Below are positions 31,601-40,266 of a stretch of DNA of 40,291 nt, piece after piece. The translations under genes were made by a program, and so were the position numbers. How positions within the stretch are numbered: the first letter of the stretch is position 1; each line of letters starts with the position of its first letter. This stretch comes from Alphaproteobacteria bacterium (GTDB lineage: Bacteria; Pseudomonadota; Alphaproteobacteria; Caulobacterales; Parvularculaceae): assembly GCA_013151255.1 (NCBI GenBank), contig JAADIQ010000041.1, positions 1 to 40,291 on the forward strand. The letters are read 5' to 3'. The notes under the pieces are model-generated. The model was not told where the DNA came from. It searched no databases and was given only the letters and a program-made list of their open reading frames with translations.

Positions 31601-33226
31601 TCACTGATAAAGCACCCCCGGCAACCATGTCGCGAGCCCCGGGAACAGCGCCAGCAACCCCAGCGCCAATAGTTGAATAAAGATAAACGGCACGGCGCCG
31701 CGGTAGATTTGGGCGGTGGAGATTTCCGGCGGGGCGACGCCGCGCAGGTAAAACAGGGCGAAGCCGAAGGGCGGGGTTAAAAACGACGTTTGCAGATTAA
31801 TCGCCATCATCACGCCGAGCCATACCGGGTCGAGCCCCATGGCCAGCAGCGGCGGGCCGACCAGCGGCACGACCACCAACGTGATTTCGATAAAGTCGAG
31901 AAAGAAGCCGAGCAGGAACATGACGAGCATGACGGTGATGACCGCGCCGACAATACCGCCGGGCGCAGCATCAAGCGCTGAGCGCACCGTATCGTCGCCG
32001 CCGAGCCCGCGAAACACCAGCGAGAATAACGCCGCGCCTATCAGGATGGTGAACACCATGGTGGTGATGCGCGTGGTCTGGTCAGCGATGGGGCTGAGCA
32101 CTTTGACATGGTGAAGCCGCGCCAACGCCACCAGAACCGACCACATCGCCGCGGCGAACAGCGCGAAGGCGGCGATGATGCCGGCCATCTCTAGCGCTGA
32201 AACAGAGACGCGCCCCAAGCGCAGATCGAGCGTACTGGTGAGCACGACGAGGCCGAAAATCGCGGCTGCGCCGGCGAGAATGGCGGGGCGCCCGGTGACT
32301 ATGGCCGCCGGCTTATGGCGCAGGCGCGCGCCGGCGATGAGGAGGGCGCCAATGGCGCCAACGCTGGCGGCCTCTGTCGGGGTGGCGACGCCGGCAAGGA
32401 TGGAGCCTAAGACCGCGATGATGAGGAGCAGCGGCGGCGGCAACGTCTTCATCGCCGCCTTCCAAACCTCGCCGCGCGAGCCAAGCTCAGCCGCGGGGAT
32501 CGCCGGCGCCTTTTGCGGCTGTGTGATTGCGACAAAAACCTGCCACAGAAGATAAAGCCCGACCAGCATCAGCCCGGGAATGAGCGCGCCGGCAAACAGA
32601 TGCCCCACCGACACCGTTTCCGGCGACATGTTGCCCTGTTCAAGCTGGGCGCGTTGGTATGCGTTGGAGATAACGTCGCCAAGAAGAATGAGCACAATCG
32701 ACGGCGGAATAATCTGGCCGAGCGTTCCGGCGGCGGCGATGGAGCCGCAGGCGAAAGATGGGTCATAGCCGCGCCGCAACATTGTCGGCAGGCTGAGCAA
32801 TCCCATGGTGACGACAGTGGCGCCGACAATACCGGTGGAGGCGGCGAGCAGGGCGCCGACAATCGTCACCGAAATACCGAGCCCGCCGCGCCGCGAACCG
32901 AACAGTTTCGCCATCTCGTCGAGCAGCTCTTCGGCGATTTTCGATTTCTCTAAGATCACCCCCATCAGCACAAACATCGGCACGGCGATGAGCGTTGTGT
33001 TGGTGACCGCGCCAAATATCCGCTGCGGGAACGGACGCACGAAGCTGAGATCGAAGACGCCAAAGGTGAGGCCGAGGATCGCGAACATCAGCGCCGTGCC
33101 GGCGAGGGAAAACGCCACCGGAAACCCGGCCATCAGCATCGCGCAGAGAGTGACGATCATGATGATGTCGAGCCAGCCGGCGACAGCGCAAAGGCAGAAA
33201 TGCATATCGCCGATGACAAAATCCAT
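31601..33226 (-). CDS. dctM: TRAP transporter large permease subunit (DctM)
   Basis: A 541-residue polytopic membrane protein of the TRAP transporter large-subunit family, the translocation channel of Na+-driven periplasmic-binding-protein-dependent uptake. The family stretches AVPMFVLMGVILEKSKIAEE, GATVVTMGLLSLPTMLRRGY, GTLGQIIPPSIVLI and FFLDFIEITLVVVPLVGPPL are all present. A longer central segment (residues about 245-370) with several additional helices resembles the larger members of the family, which are common among those transporting 2-oxoacids. Its ATG immediately follows the TAG of dctQ with no spacer. The C-terminus lies just before the small membrane protein gene. Confidence 0.94.
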   Translation of the reverse strand: MDFVIGDMHFCLCAVAGWLDIIMIVTLCAMLMAGFPVAFSLAGTALMFAILGLTFGVFDLSFVRPFPQRIFGAVTNTTLIAVPMFVLMGVILEKSKIAEELLDEMAKLFGSRRGGLGISVTIVGALLAASTGIVGATVVTMGLLSLPTMLRRGYDPSFACGSIAAAGTLGQIIPPSIVLILLGDVISNAYQRAQLEQGNMSPETVSVGHLFAGALIPGLMLVGLYLLWQVFVAITQPQKAPAIPAAELGSRGEVWKAAMKTLPPPLLLIIAVLGSILAGVATPTEAASVGAIGALLIAGARLRHKPAAIVTGRPAILAGAAAIFGLVVLTSTLDLRLGRVSVSALEMAGIIAAFALFAAAMWSVLVALARLHHVKVLSPIADQTTRITTMVFTILIGAALFSLVFRGLGGDDTVRSALDAAPGGIVGAVITVMLVMFLLGFFLDFIEITLVVVPLVGPPLLAMGLDPVWLGVMMAINLQTSFLTPPFGFALFYLRGVAPPEISTAQIYRGAVPFIFIQLLALGLLALFPGLATWLPGVLYQ

Positions 33227-34006
33227 CTAGGCGCCCGCCTTTAGGGTTTCGCCGGCGCGCGCGGCGTTGGTGAAGCCGGCCATGGCGAGGAGAATGGCGA
33301 AAGCCGGGACCAGGGATTTCAATATGTAAACGCCCTGAATGCCCGAGGTTTCCGCCGAGCCCTCCGTGACGCTCCACGATACGCCGACATAGGGCGAGGC
33401 GGTCCACAACAGGAGCAGGCAAACCGGAAACAACAGAAAATAGGTTCCGAGGAAATCAACCAAAGCTTTGTGTTTGGGCGGTGCGTCGCGGTAAAAAATA
33501 TCAACGCGCACATGATCGTTGGTGAGGAGCGCATAGCCCCCGGCGAGCAAAAAGACGGCGCCGTGCATATAGGTGATGGATTCCTGCATGAAGATAAAAT
33601 TGACGCCGAAGACGTAGCGCAAAACCACAATGCCGAACTGCACCCCGGCCATCACCAAGATAAGCCACATCACAGTCCGGCCGGTCCGGCGCACGAAGCC
33701 GTCCAGCAGCGGCGACAGCAATGCAATGACGGAGGCTGGGCCGCCGGCAATCCATATGGCGCCGCCAAGCACCGCCACTACAGAGAAATATATAAGCAGC
33801 GTTGGCACTGGCGGCGTTATGCGCAAGGCCGGCGCCAGTGCGGCAAAGGTAACGCCCGCAGCAACGATAGCGGCGACACCCACAAACCATATCGCGGTGG
33901 AACGGGCTCGCCCGTGCGTGACAAGGGCTGCCGCCGGCAGGAACATCAGTGGAAAGACGATGCCCGCCGCCGCCCAGTTTAATATGTCGCCTGCAAGGGT
34001 TAGCAT
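33227..34006 (-). CDS. dctQ: TRAP transporter small permease subunit (DctQ), with extended N-terminus
   Basis: A 259-residue membrane protein. The C-terminal 160 residues form the usual four-helix DctQ subunit (MQESITYMHGAVFLLAGGYA and LLTNDHVRVDIFYRDAPPKH are typical). The first 100 or so residues add three or four further hydrophobic segments not found in the standard subunit (about 160-180 residues). The ATG at 34004-34006 is preferred; the frame extends to 34084 but through palindromic repeat DNA. It lies between dctM (adjacent) and a 240-base repeat region that separates it from dctP. Confidence 0.88.
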   Translation of the reverse strand: MLTLAGDILNWAAAGIVFPLMFLPAAALVTHGRARSTAIWFVGVAAIVAAGVTFAALAPALRITPPVPTLLIYFSVVAVLGGAIWIAGGPASVIALLSPLLDGFVRRTGRTVMWLILVMAGVQFGIVVLRYVFGVNFIFMQESITYMHGAVFLLAGGYALLTNDHVRVDIFYRDAPPKHKALVDFLGTYFLLFPVCLLLLWTASPYVGVSWSVTEGSAETSGIQGVYILKSLVPAFAILLAMAGFTNAARAGETLKAGA

Positions 34007-34047
34007 GGTTCCAGAACTCCAAAGATTGACTGGATGATCCGTTGATT

Positions 34048-34094
34048 GCCCCCTTCGACCGCTTCGCGGCCACTTCCCCCGCAAGCGGGGGAAG
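34048..34094 (-). repeat. Double-hairpin G/C repeat, copy B (inverted)
   Basis: Read on the minus strand: hairpin 1 CTTCCCCCGC/GCGGGGGAAG with a two-base loop, hairpin 2 GCCGC-GAA-GCGGT, then CGAAGGGGGC. It lies 30 bases from copy C in the opposite orientation, between dctP and dctQ. Confidence 0.75.
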
Positions 34095-34124
34095 AAAAAG
34101 CTCGCGACAAACTGTAACTTAATT

Positions 34125-34169
34125 CCTCCCCCGCTTGCGGGGGAGGTGTCACGAAGTGACGGAGGGGGC
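34125..34169 (+). repeat. Double-hairpin G/C repeat, copy C
   Basis: Hairpin 1 CCTCCCCCGC (34125-34134) / GCGGGGGAGG (34137-34146), then after one T hairpin 2 GTCAC-GAA-GTGAC (34148-34160) and GGAGGGGGC (34161-34169). It aligns base for base with copy A at 3675-3719, with paired changes in the second stem. Confidence 0.75.
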
Positions 34170-34207
34170 GAGCTAATCGATAAGCCCTGCCACCGACTTC
34201 CCTTGCG

Positions 34208-35350
34208 TTAAAGAAATAAATCACAGACCCCATAGGTGAATTTATCAAAACTCAAACATTTCACGGCGCACCTGCATGAAGGCTTCGTCGGAAATCCGGC
34301 TCCAAGCCTGGCTGCGTTCGAGTGAGATTTTGTAGCTTTCAAACACCCGCCTGGAAATGTCGTCATGGGCGGCGGTTTCTTCCAGCACGTTTTTTGTCTC
34401 ACGGCCATCGCCGCCAACACATCATCAGGCAGGCGGCGCAGCTCCACCCCGTGTTGGTTGACCAATTGGTCGAGCGCGGTGGCGTTGTGATAAATATATT
34501 CCGCAATCGAAAGATAGTTGGCGCGCTGGCAGGCGCCCTGGATGATCGATTGCTCCTGTGCGTTCATCCCTTCCCAGACGCCGAGATTGACGCCGACGCC
34601 AAGCTGGGCGCCAGGCTCGTGAATGCCGGGCCAGTAATAATATTTCGCCTGGTCGTAAAACCCGAAGGCAAGATCGTTCCACGGGCCTACCCATTCGGTG
34701 CCGTCAATCGCGCCCGATTGCAGCGCCTGGTAAATCTCACCGCCCGGCAGCGCCACCGCTGAGGCGCCGATGCGCCTTAACACCTCGCCGCCAAGGCCGG
34801 GCATGCGAATTTTCATGCCGCGCAAATCTTCCAGCGAATTGATTTCGCGTTTGTACCAGCCGGCGAGCTGGTGGCCGGTATTGCCGGCGGCGAAGGGTTT
34901 GATGTTAAACTTTGCAGACAGCTCGTCCCAAAGTTGCTGGCCGCCGCCAAATTCTGTCCACGCGGAAATTTCATTGGCGGTCATGCCGAACGGGACGGCG
35001 GTAAAGAACGCGAAAGCCGGTGATTTGCCGACCCAGTAATATTCAGCGCCGTGATAAAGGTCCGCCGCGCCGCTGGCGACCGCATCAAAGCTTTCAAACG
35101 CGCCGACCAGCTCGCCGGCGGCAAACACCTTAACGCGTATGGCGCCGCCGGACATGTCGGTGATGAACTGGGCGGTGCGCTCAGCCATGGTGCCAAGGCC
35201 TGGAAAATCCTTCGGCCAGGTGGTCACCATTTTTAGCTCGCGCGTGCGCACCGTCCCGCCAATATCTTCCAGCCCGGCGGGAACACCGCATTCGCAGCCC
35301 GCGGCAAGTCCGGCCATGCCGCCCGCGAGAAGATGACGTCTCTTGATCAT
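34208..35350 (-). CDS. dctP: TRAP transporter solute-binding protein (DctP/TakP-like), frameshifted near its C-terminus
   Basis: The periplasmic receptor of the TRAP system. The start ATG at 35348-35350 opens a twin-arginine-like signal (IKRRHLLAGGMAGLAAG). The core GNTGHQLAGWYKREINSLED, GGEIYQALQSGAIDGTEWVG and AKYYYWPGIHEPG resembles TakP, the Rhodobacter 2-oxoacid binder, so alpha-keto acids (pyruvate, lactate-like) are the likely ligands. After PDDVLAAMAV the frame changes: the uninterrupted ORF runs to 34208 with unconvincing residues, whereas a one-base shift at about 34390-34400 (T6 run) gives LEETAAHDDISRRVFESYKI and ends in FMQVRREMFEF with TGA at 34245-34247. A likely indel or sequencing error. 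Confidence 0.88.
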   Translation of the reverse strand: MIKRRHLLAGGMAGLAAGCECGVPAGLEDIGGTVRTRELKMVTTWPKDFPGLGTMAERTAQFITDMSGGAIRVKVFAAGELVGAFESFDAVASGAADLYHGAEYYWVGKSPAFAFFTAVPFGMTANEISAWTEFGGGQQLWDELSAKFNIKPFAAGNTGHQLAGWYKREINSLEDLRGMKIRMPGLGGEVLRRIGASAVALPGGEIYQALQSGAIDGTEWVGPWNDLAFGFYDQAKYYYWPGIHEPGAQLGVGVNLGVWEGMNAQEQSIIQGACQRANYLSIAEYIYHNATALDQLVNQHGVELRRLPDDVLAAMAVRQKTCWKKPPPMTTFPGGCLKATKSHSNAARLGAGFPTKPSCRCAVKCLSFDKFTYGVCDLFL

Positions 35351-35536
35351 GCAATTGCCCCTCAGTGGCCGATGGGAGAATGGTGTCTTGATTCGGCGGC
35401 GGCTGTTGTTGCACTGGCATAGCCGATTGTCGGGGCTGCTCAAAGCTATCCGCCTCGGGCGATTCGCGTTAATCGCGCGAGGTTCCAGCAAAACTGAATT
35501 TTGCGGATTGAGGGGCCGTTATTAAAGGGGCTGTGC

Positions 35537-36298
35537 TTAAGAGGTCTGGCGGTCCATTCGGACCCAGCCGGTTGCGGCCAGTCTTTCCAGCGGCTGGAAG
35601 TCGGTCTTGTAGTCCATCTTCGGCGAGCCTTGCACCCAATAGCCAAGATAGACGTAAGGCAGGTCAAACTCGCGCGCGAGCGAAATATGATCGAGGATCA
35701 TGAACCGCCCAAGGCTGCGCGCGGCTTCGTCCGGCTCGAAAAAACTATAGACCATTGAAAGCCCGTCGGTGAGCTTGTCGGTGAGCGCCGTTGCGATCAG
35801 TCGCTCATCGCCGGTGGCTTTATCGCGCAGGCGATATTCAACCACCATCGTGTCGACCGCGGTCTCCTCAACCATTGACGCATAATCGAGCACCGTCATG
35901 TCGGCCATGCCGCCATCGTCGTGGCGATCGTCGAGATAGCCGCGCAGTATCGAGAACTGTTCACCGGTGGCGCGCGGCTGTTTCACGCAGCGGATGAGAT
36001 CGGCGTTGCGGGTGAGGATGCGCTTGCGTGATTTCGACATTTTGAAATCGCCGGTGACAACGCGGACCGGCACGCAGGCGCTGCATCCCTCGCAGGCTGG
36101 AAGGTAAATAATGTTTTGCGAGCGGCGAAAGCCGCGCCGCGTCAACAGCGCATTGGTTGATGAAGCGCCGGCGCCGCTGAGATAGGAAAACACCTTGCGT
36201 TCGCGCTTGCCCGGCAAATATGGGCAGGCCGCCGGCGCGGTGACATAAAATTCACCGCCCTCAAGACCGAAACGCCTGGCAAAATCTTCGTTACTCAT
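35537..36298 (-). CDS. bpt: Aspartate/glutamate leucyl(arginyl)-tRNA-protein transferase
   Basis: A 253-residue cytoplasmic transferase of the ATE/Bpt family that adds Leu (Bpt) or Arg to N-terminal acidic residues in the N-degron pathway leading to ClpS/ClpAP. The N-terminal [19 protein letters not shown] and the Cys cluster [13 protein letters not shown] (Cys69, Cys72, Cys75) are typical, and the C-terminus [20 protein letters not shown] is strongly conserved. Whether leucine or arginine is used cannot be told from sequence. The ATG is at 36296-36298. It follows the S9 peptidase gene after a strong terminator, so it has its own promoter. A 186-base gap separates its stop from dctP. Confidence 0.95.
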   Translation of the reverse strand: MSNEDFARRFGLEGGEFYVTAPAACPYLPGKRERKVFSYLSGAGASSTNALLTRRGFRRSQNIIYLPACEGCSACVPVRVVTGDFKMSKSRKRILTRNADLIRCVKQPRATGEQFSILRGYLDDRHDDGGMADMTVLDYASMVEETAVDTMVVEYRLRDKATGDERLIATALTDKLTDGLSMVYSFFEPDEAARSLGRFMILDHISLAREFDLPYVYLGYWVQGSPKMDYKTDFQPLERLAATGWVRMDRQTS

Positions 36299-36343
36299 AA
36301 CCCAACCCTAATGCATGAATCTTAGCGGGCAATTAGCAACGGG

Positions 36344-36380
36344 GCAACAAAACAACGGCGCGCCAGCTATGGCGCGCCGT
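36344..36380 (-). terminator. Rho-independent terminator of the S9 peptidase gene
   Basis: Perfect 11-bp arms ACGGCGCGCCA (36355-36365) and TGGCGCGCCGT (36370-36380) with a 4-base loop. On the minus strand the stem is followed by TGTTTTGTTG. It begins 25 bases after the peptidase stop codon. Confidence 0.85.
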
Positions 36381-36405
36381 GCTCAAGCAAAATTGACGCA
36401 TAATG

Positions 36406-38322
36406 CTACCTGGCGGGGCCAATTGTCTCTCTTACGAAACGGTCAAGCTCCTTGAGCGCTTGAAGGCGTGTCTCATTGTTGGACATCCAGTGATCCTCCT
36501 TATCGAGTTTCACAAATCGGACATCCTTGCGGGCGCCCAGCAAGGCATCGCGCATTTTTATACTTTGATTGTAGGGTACAATCGTATCGTCTGTGCCGTG
36601 CATTAAAAGCACCGGGCTTTTAAAATTCCCCGCAGAATTTACAGGAGAAATTGCCGCCATTGCCTCTTTGTCTTTTTGTCGGTCTCCGAGCCAATCTTTC
36701 CAATAGGAAATAGAGGAGCTATTTTTTCCCAGGTCAAAGGCAATATCATTCAAAAAGGCTGACACATCCGTAACAGGTGCAATTGCAGCGACACATTTAT
36801 ACAGGTCCGGCGTGAATGCGCCGCCGGCCAAAGCCGCATATCCGCCATAGCTTGCGCCAATGATGCATACGCGATCAGGGTCGGCCCAGCCCTCCGCCAC
36901 CAGATGATTGACGCCGTCTGTGAGGTCGTCCTGCATTTTGCCACCCCATTCTCCGTGCCCGGCATCGATGTGGTCGGTGCCGAAACCGGCCGAGCCCCGG
37001 AAGTTTGGCTGAAGCACCAAATACCCCCGGCTGGCAAAATATTGAGCGCGATAGCTAAACCCCAAACTGGAAAAGGCCTCAGGCCCGCCATGGGGCATAA
37101 TAATGAGAGGGAGTTTCGAGCCCTTGGTTGCGCCTTTCGGATGCGTGAGGAGTGATGGGATGACCAATCCGTCGCGCGCTTTGTACTCGGTTAAATCGAC
37201 AGGCATAATATCTGCGTCCGCAATCCGCAGATAGTTAGGAACAAGTTTTCCGAATGCGCGCGTGTTCCGATTTAGCAGAAATGTCGCAGGCGCAGTTTTT
37301 GCGCCTGAAACAAAAAATACCAACTGTGAATAATCGTCGGTCCAGTCCGAAAGGATGACAGCATCGTCCGGAAACGAAGATGCAACACGATTGACGGCTT
37401 CGTTTATGCCTTGATCAAAAAAGAAATAGGAAGGCTTCATGCCGGCGTAACGAAAACCGATAACCTGATCCCAGGAGTCCCTGTAAACGGCGTTAATGTT
37501 ACGGTTTTCAGAGTTGTACAACGGCTCCGATAACGTCCCGTCAAATGAAAGTTTGTGAAGCGTTTGCACGGAATATTTCGACAAATTTTTCCAAACAAGC
37601 AGGCCTGAGCGGTCTGGTAGATAGCCAACATACCCGATTTTTGGGAGTTCAGACCGTTCCCGGTAGATGCGCTTCCAGACGCCATCTTTGCGCGTGTAAA
37701 TCTCATAGAGGTTTGTGCTGTCGTCATAGTCTTCGCGCGCGATCACGGTCCCATCTCGGGTGACAGACCAATCAATCGAACTGGAGCTGCCTTTTGTGAC
37801 AATGGATGCTTTCCCGGTAATCAAATTTCCTCTGACTAAAGTTGATCGCGCTTTTTCGCCTTTCGCCGCCGTCCAGGTCGTAAAAAATGCTTCGTCAGGA
37901 TTGTCAGTAGGCGTCAGTTGGCCGCCTGCCGTTGCGGCGTAAAATCGATATCTTTTCTCCTTGCTCATCAAAGCCAAGACTTCACCGGTTTCGATGTTAA
38001 AACTCATCCCCTGATTGTCTTCGAAACCGCCGCCAAGTTTGGTTGTTTGTGAGGCAAATACGACTACGTGTTTATTAGAAATGAAGTCGAGACGGCGGGC
38101 TTTAACCTCGGTCACGTCGAGGCTGCCAATAACCCCGGCGCCGGCTTCAAACACGACCATGATTTCTCTGTCGCCCTGGCGTCTGAAAAATGCGAAACGC
38201 GAACCATCAGGCGAAATGTCAAAGCTACGAATTTCAGCGAGCTCGCCATAAGCCTCAATCGGCGGCGCAGCGAGTGCTGCGGTTGAAAATAAAGCTACAA
38301 TACAAGCTAAAGTATAACGCAT
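36406..38322 (-). CDS. S9 family serine peptidase (prolyl-oligopeptidase-like), secreted
   Basis: A 638-residue exported protein with signal peptide RYTLACIVALFSTAALA. Residues about 20-370 form a beta-propeller-like repeat domain (FDISPDGSRFAFFRR and similar). The C-terminal alpha/beta-hydrolase domain has the nucleophile in GASYGGYAALAGG, the acid in HGTDDTIVP and the histidine in KEDHWMSN. This is the common arrangement of periplasmic acylaminoacyl/dipeptidyl peptidases. I chose the ATG at 38320-38322, where the signal peptide begins, with GAGGGG about 8 bases upstream; the frame extends five codons further. A strong terminator lies after its stop. Its base composition is slightly more AT-rich than its neighbours. 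Confidence 0.92.
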   Translation of the reverse strand: MRYTLACIVALFSTAALAAPPIEAYGELAEIRSFDISPDGSRFAFFRRQGDREIMVVFEAGAGVIGSLDVTEVKARRLDFISNKHVVVFASQTTKLGGGFEDNQGMSFNIETGEVLALMSKEKRYRFYAATAGGQLTPTDNPDEAFFTTWTAAKGEKARSTLVRGNLITGKASIVTKGSSSSIDWSVTRDGTVIAREDYDDSTNLYEIYTRKDGVWKRIYRERSELPKIGYVGYLPDRSGLLVWKNLSKYSVQTLHKLSFDGTLSEPLYNSENRNINAVYRDSWDQVIGFRYAGMKPSYFFFDQGINEAVNRVASSFPDDAVILSDWTDDYSQLVFFVSGAKTAPATFLLNRNTRAFGKLVPNYLRIADADIMPVDLTEYKARDGLVIPSLLTHPKGATKGSKLPLIIMPHGGPEAFSSLGFSYRAQYFASRGYLVLQPNFRGSAGFGTDHIDAGHGEWGGKMQDDLTDGVNHLVAEGWADPDRVCIIGASYGGYAALAGGAFTPDLYKCVAAIAPVTDVSAFLNDIAFDLGKNSSSISYWKDWLGDRQKDKEAMAAISPVNSAGNFKSPVLLMHGTDDTIVPYNQSIKMRDALLGARKDVRFVKLDKEDHWMSNNETRLQALKELDRFVRETIGPAR

Positions 38323-38412
38323 TTTACGGCCCCTCATTATTTCCGGTTTAGGGGCGATATTTATCTATTAGGAGCAATTCGTAAAGGCAAAAAATAGACC
38401 TGATGGCGTGTG

Positions 38413-40266
38413 TCAAACCAGACCGAAGTAAAATGGTGCAACTGCTGTATAGACCAGCCAGATCAGGATGATCAGCGGCCCGCCAACCTTGGTAAAGTCG
38501 CTGAATTTATAATGACCCGGCGTCATCACCAGGAGATTGGTCTGATAGGCGACCGGTGTTGCAAAAGAGCAATTGGAGCCGAATATTACGGTCAGGACCA
38601 ATATGTGCTCGTCAATCCCCACCAGACGCGCCGCGCTTACGGCAATCGGCGTGAACAGAACCGCGGTGGCGTTATTGGACAGAACATTGGTGAGGGCGGC
38701 GCAGAGAATAAAGAATGCGGAGATGAGGACGGTCGGCCCGTACTGGCCGGCGGTGACCGCGAGGCCTTCGCCGATAAGCGCCGCCCCGCCGGTGCGCTCC
38801 AGCGCCGCGCCCATGGCGAGCGAGGCGCCGATCAGGAGATATATCCGCCGGTCTATCGCCCGCGCGGCCTGGCGCACATTGAGGCAACCGGTGGCGACCA
38901 TCGCGGTGGCGCCGGCGATGGCGGAAATTGCAATTGGCGCGAGACCCGAGGCTGTCGCGCCGACCACGCCGGCGAAGATGAGGGCGGCGATGCGCGCATT
39001 ACGCGGGTCCGGCAGGCCTTGCATCGACCATTCGAGCATCAAGATATCGCGGTCTGAGCGCAAATTGCGAACGTCGTTGATGTCGCCGAGGATTAACAAA
39101 ACGTCGCCGGCTTCAAGCCGGATGGTGTTCATCTGCGTCCGGATCATCCGGCTGCGCCGCTCAATACCGACGATGACGCAATCGGTCTGGGTGTGAAAGC
39201 CGATCTGGACAATCGAGCGCCCGATCAGCCGCGAGCCCGGCGCGACAATCGCCTCGATCATCGTCAATTGGGTCGAGCGCTGGACCGAGCCGTCTTCTTC
39301 GTCGGCGATAGAGGTCTCGGCCATCAGGCCTTCGAGCATATCCGGGTTAGATTTGAGCAGCGAGGTCAGCGCCGGCCGGGTTGCGGCGACGATAACCATA
39401 TCGCCGGTCTTAAAGGCGAAATCGTCAAACGGCGGCAGGATCGCATTTTTGCGGCGTTGAACCATGCGCACCGTGATGTCCGGCAAATCAACGAACAGGC
39501 CCGCCACCGGGCCTTTGCCGACCAGCGGGTGGCCGCGGGTGATTTCGATTTGCGCGATAAAATGTTTGCCCTCGCGCTCATTGATGGCGGGCTGGTTTGG
39601 GTTGCTGCGGATCGGCATCAGCCAGCGCCCGACGGTCAACAGATAGATGATGCCGACGCTGGCAAGGATGAGGCCCATGGGCGTTAGTTCAAAAAACCCG
39701 ATCTCGGTGCCGGTGGTGGCGCGGTAAGATTGCAGCGCGAGAAGGTTGGTTGATGAGCCGATGATGGTGGTCATGCCGCCGAATATCGACAGGAAAGACA
39801 GCGGCATCATAAACCGGGCGACCGGGGTTTTGCTCTGCTGGGCAAGCGCCGCCATGATAGGGATGAACATGACGACCACGGGCGTGTTGTTCAAAAACGC
39901 GCTGATCACCATGACGAAGAACACCGCGGCGATCACCACGCGCGGACGCTTGTCGAAGGCGCGCAGGAGATATTCGGTCGGATGCTCAAGCGCGCCGGAC
40001 TGGAACATCCCCTGACCGATGATCAACAGTCCGAGAATGGCGAACAGCGCCGGGCTTGCGAACCCCGACAACAGCGTCTCGGTAGTCAGCACATTGACCC
40101 CGTCGCGCGACATCGGCGCGATCAGAAACAGAAACAATAGCGCGACAATCGCCCCGGCCGATATCAGTTCGAGCGGGAACCGGTCGAGCGTGTAAAAGAT
40201 GATGGTGACGCTAATAATCCCCAGCGTCGCCCACATCTGCCATGGCGCTTCTAAAAAAGTTTCCAT
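38413..40266 (-). CDS. SLC13 family permease with two RCK_C (TrkA-C) domains
   Basis: A 617-residue secondary transporter of the divalent-anion/Na+ symporter (SLC13) superfamily. N-terminal helices (LGIISVTIIFYTLDRFPLEL onward), a central cytoplasmic pair of RCK_C domains (around ITVRMVQRRKNAILPPFDDF and LEAGDVLLILGDINDVRNLR), then more helices with the conserved LSNNATAVLFTPIAVSAARL. Proteins of this architecture are annotated as sulfate, phosphate or arsenite-like transporters; the substrate is not determined. The ATG at 40264-40266 is the start. It is transcribed toward the S9 peptidase, with 90 bases between them. The remaining 25 bases of the window hold no gene. Confidence 0.92.
   Translation of the reverse strand: METFLEAPWQMWATLGIISVTIIFYTLDRFPLELISAGAIVALLFLFLIAPMSRDGVNVLTTETLLSGFASPALFAILGLLIIGQGMFQSGALEHPTEYLLRAFDKRPRVVIAAVFFVMVISAFLNNTPVVVMFIPIMAALAQQSKTPVARFMMPLSFLSIFGGMTTIIGSSTNLLALQSYRATTGTEIGFFELTPMGLILASVGIIYLLTVGRWLMPIRSNPNQPAINEREGKHFIAQIEITRGHPLVGKGPVAGLFVDLPDITVRMVQRRKNAILPPFDDFAFKTGDMVIVAATRPALTSLLKSNPDMLEGLMAETSIADEEDGSVQRSTQLTMIEAIVAPGSRLIGRSIVQIGFHTQTDCVIVGIERRSRMIRTQMNTIRLEAGDVLLILGDINDVRNLRSDRDILMLEWSMQGLPDPRNARIAALIFAGVVGATASGLAPIAISAIAGATAMVATGCLNVRQAARAIDRRIYLLIGASLAMGAALERTGGAALIGEGLAVTAGQYGPTVLISAFFILCAALTNVLSNNATAVLFTPIAVSAARLVGIDEHILVLTVIFGSNCSFATPVAYQTNLLVMTPGHYKFSDFTKVGGPLIILIWLVYTAVAPFYFGLV

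Noticed and set aside
34007-34084. 26-codon extension of dctQ
   Set aside because: It reads through the repeat element at 34048-34094 and gives Arg/Gly-rich sequence unlike a membrane protein start.
34208-34244. The C-terminal 12 codons of the uninterrupted dctP frame as real protein
   Set aside because: Residues after PDDVLAAMAV lose family resemblance, whereas the neighbouring frame continues with a typical DctP C-terminus and stops at 34245-34247.
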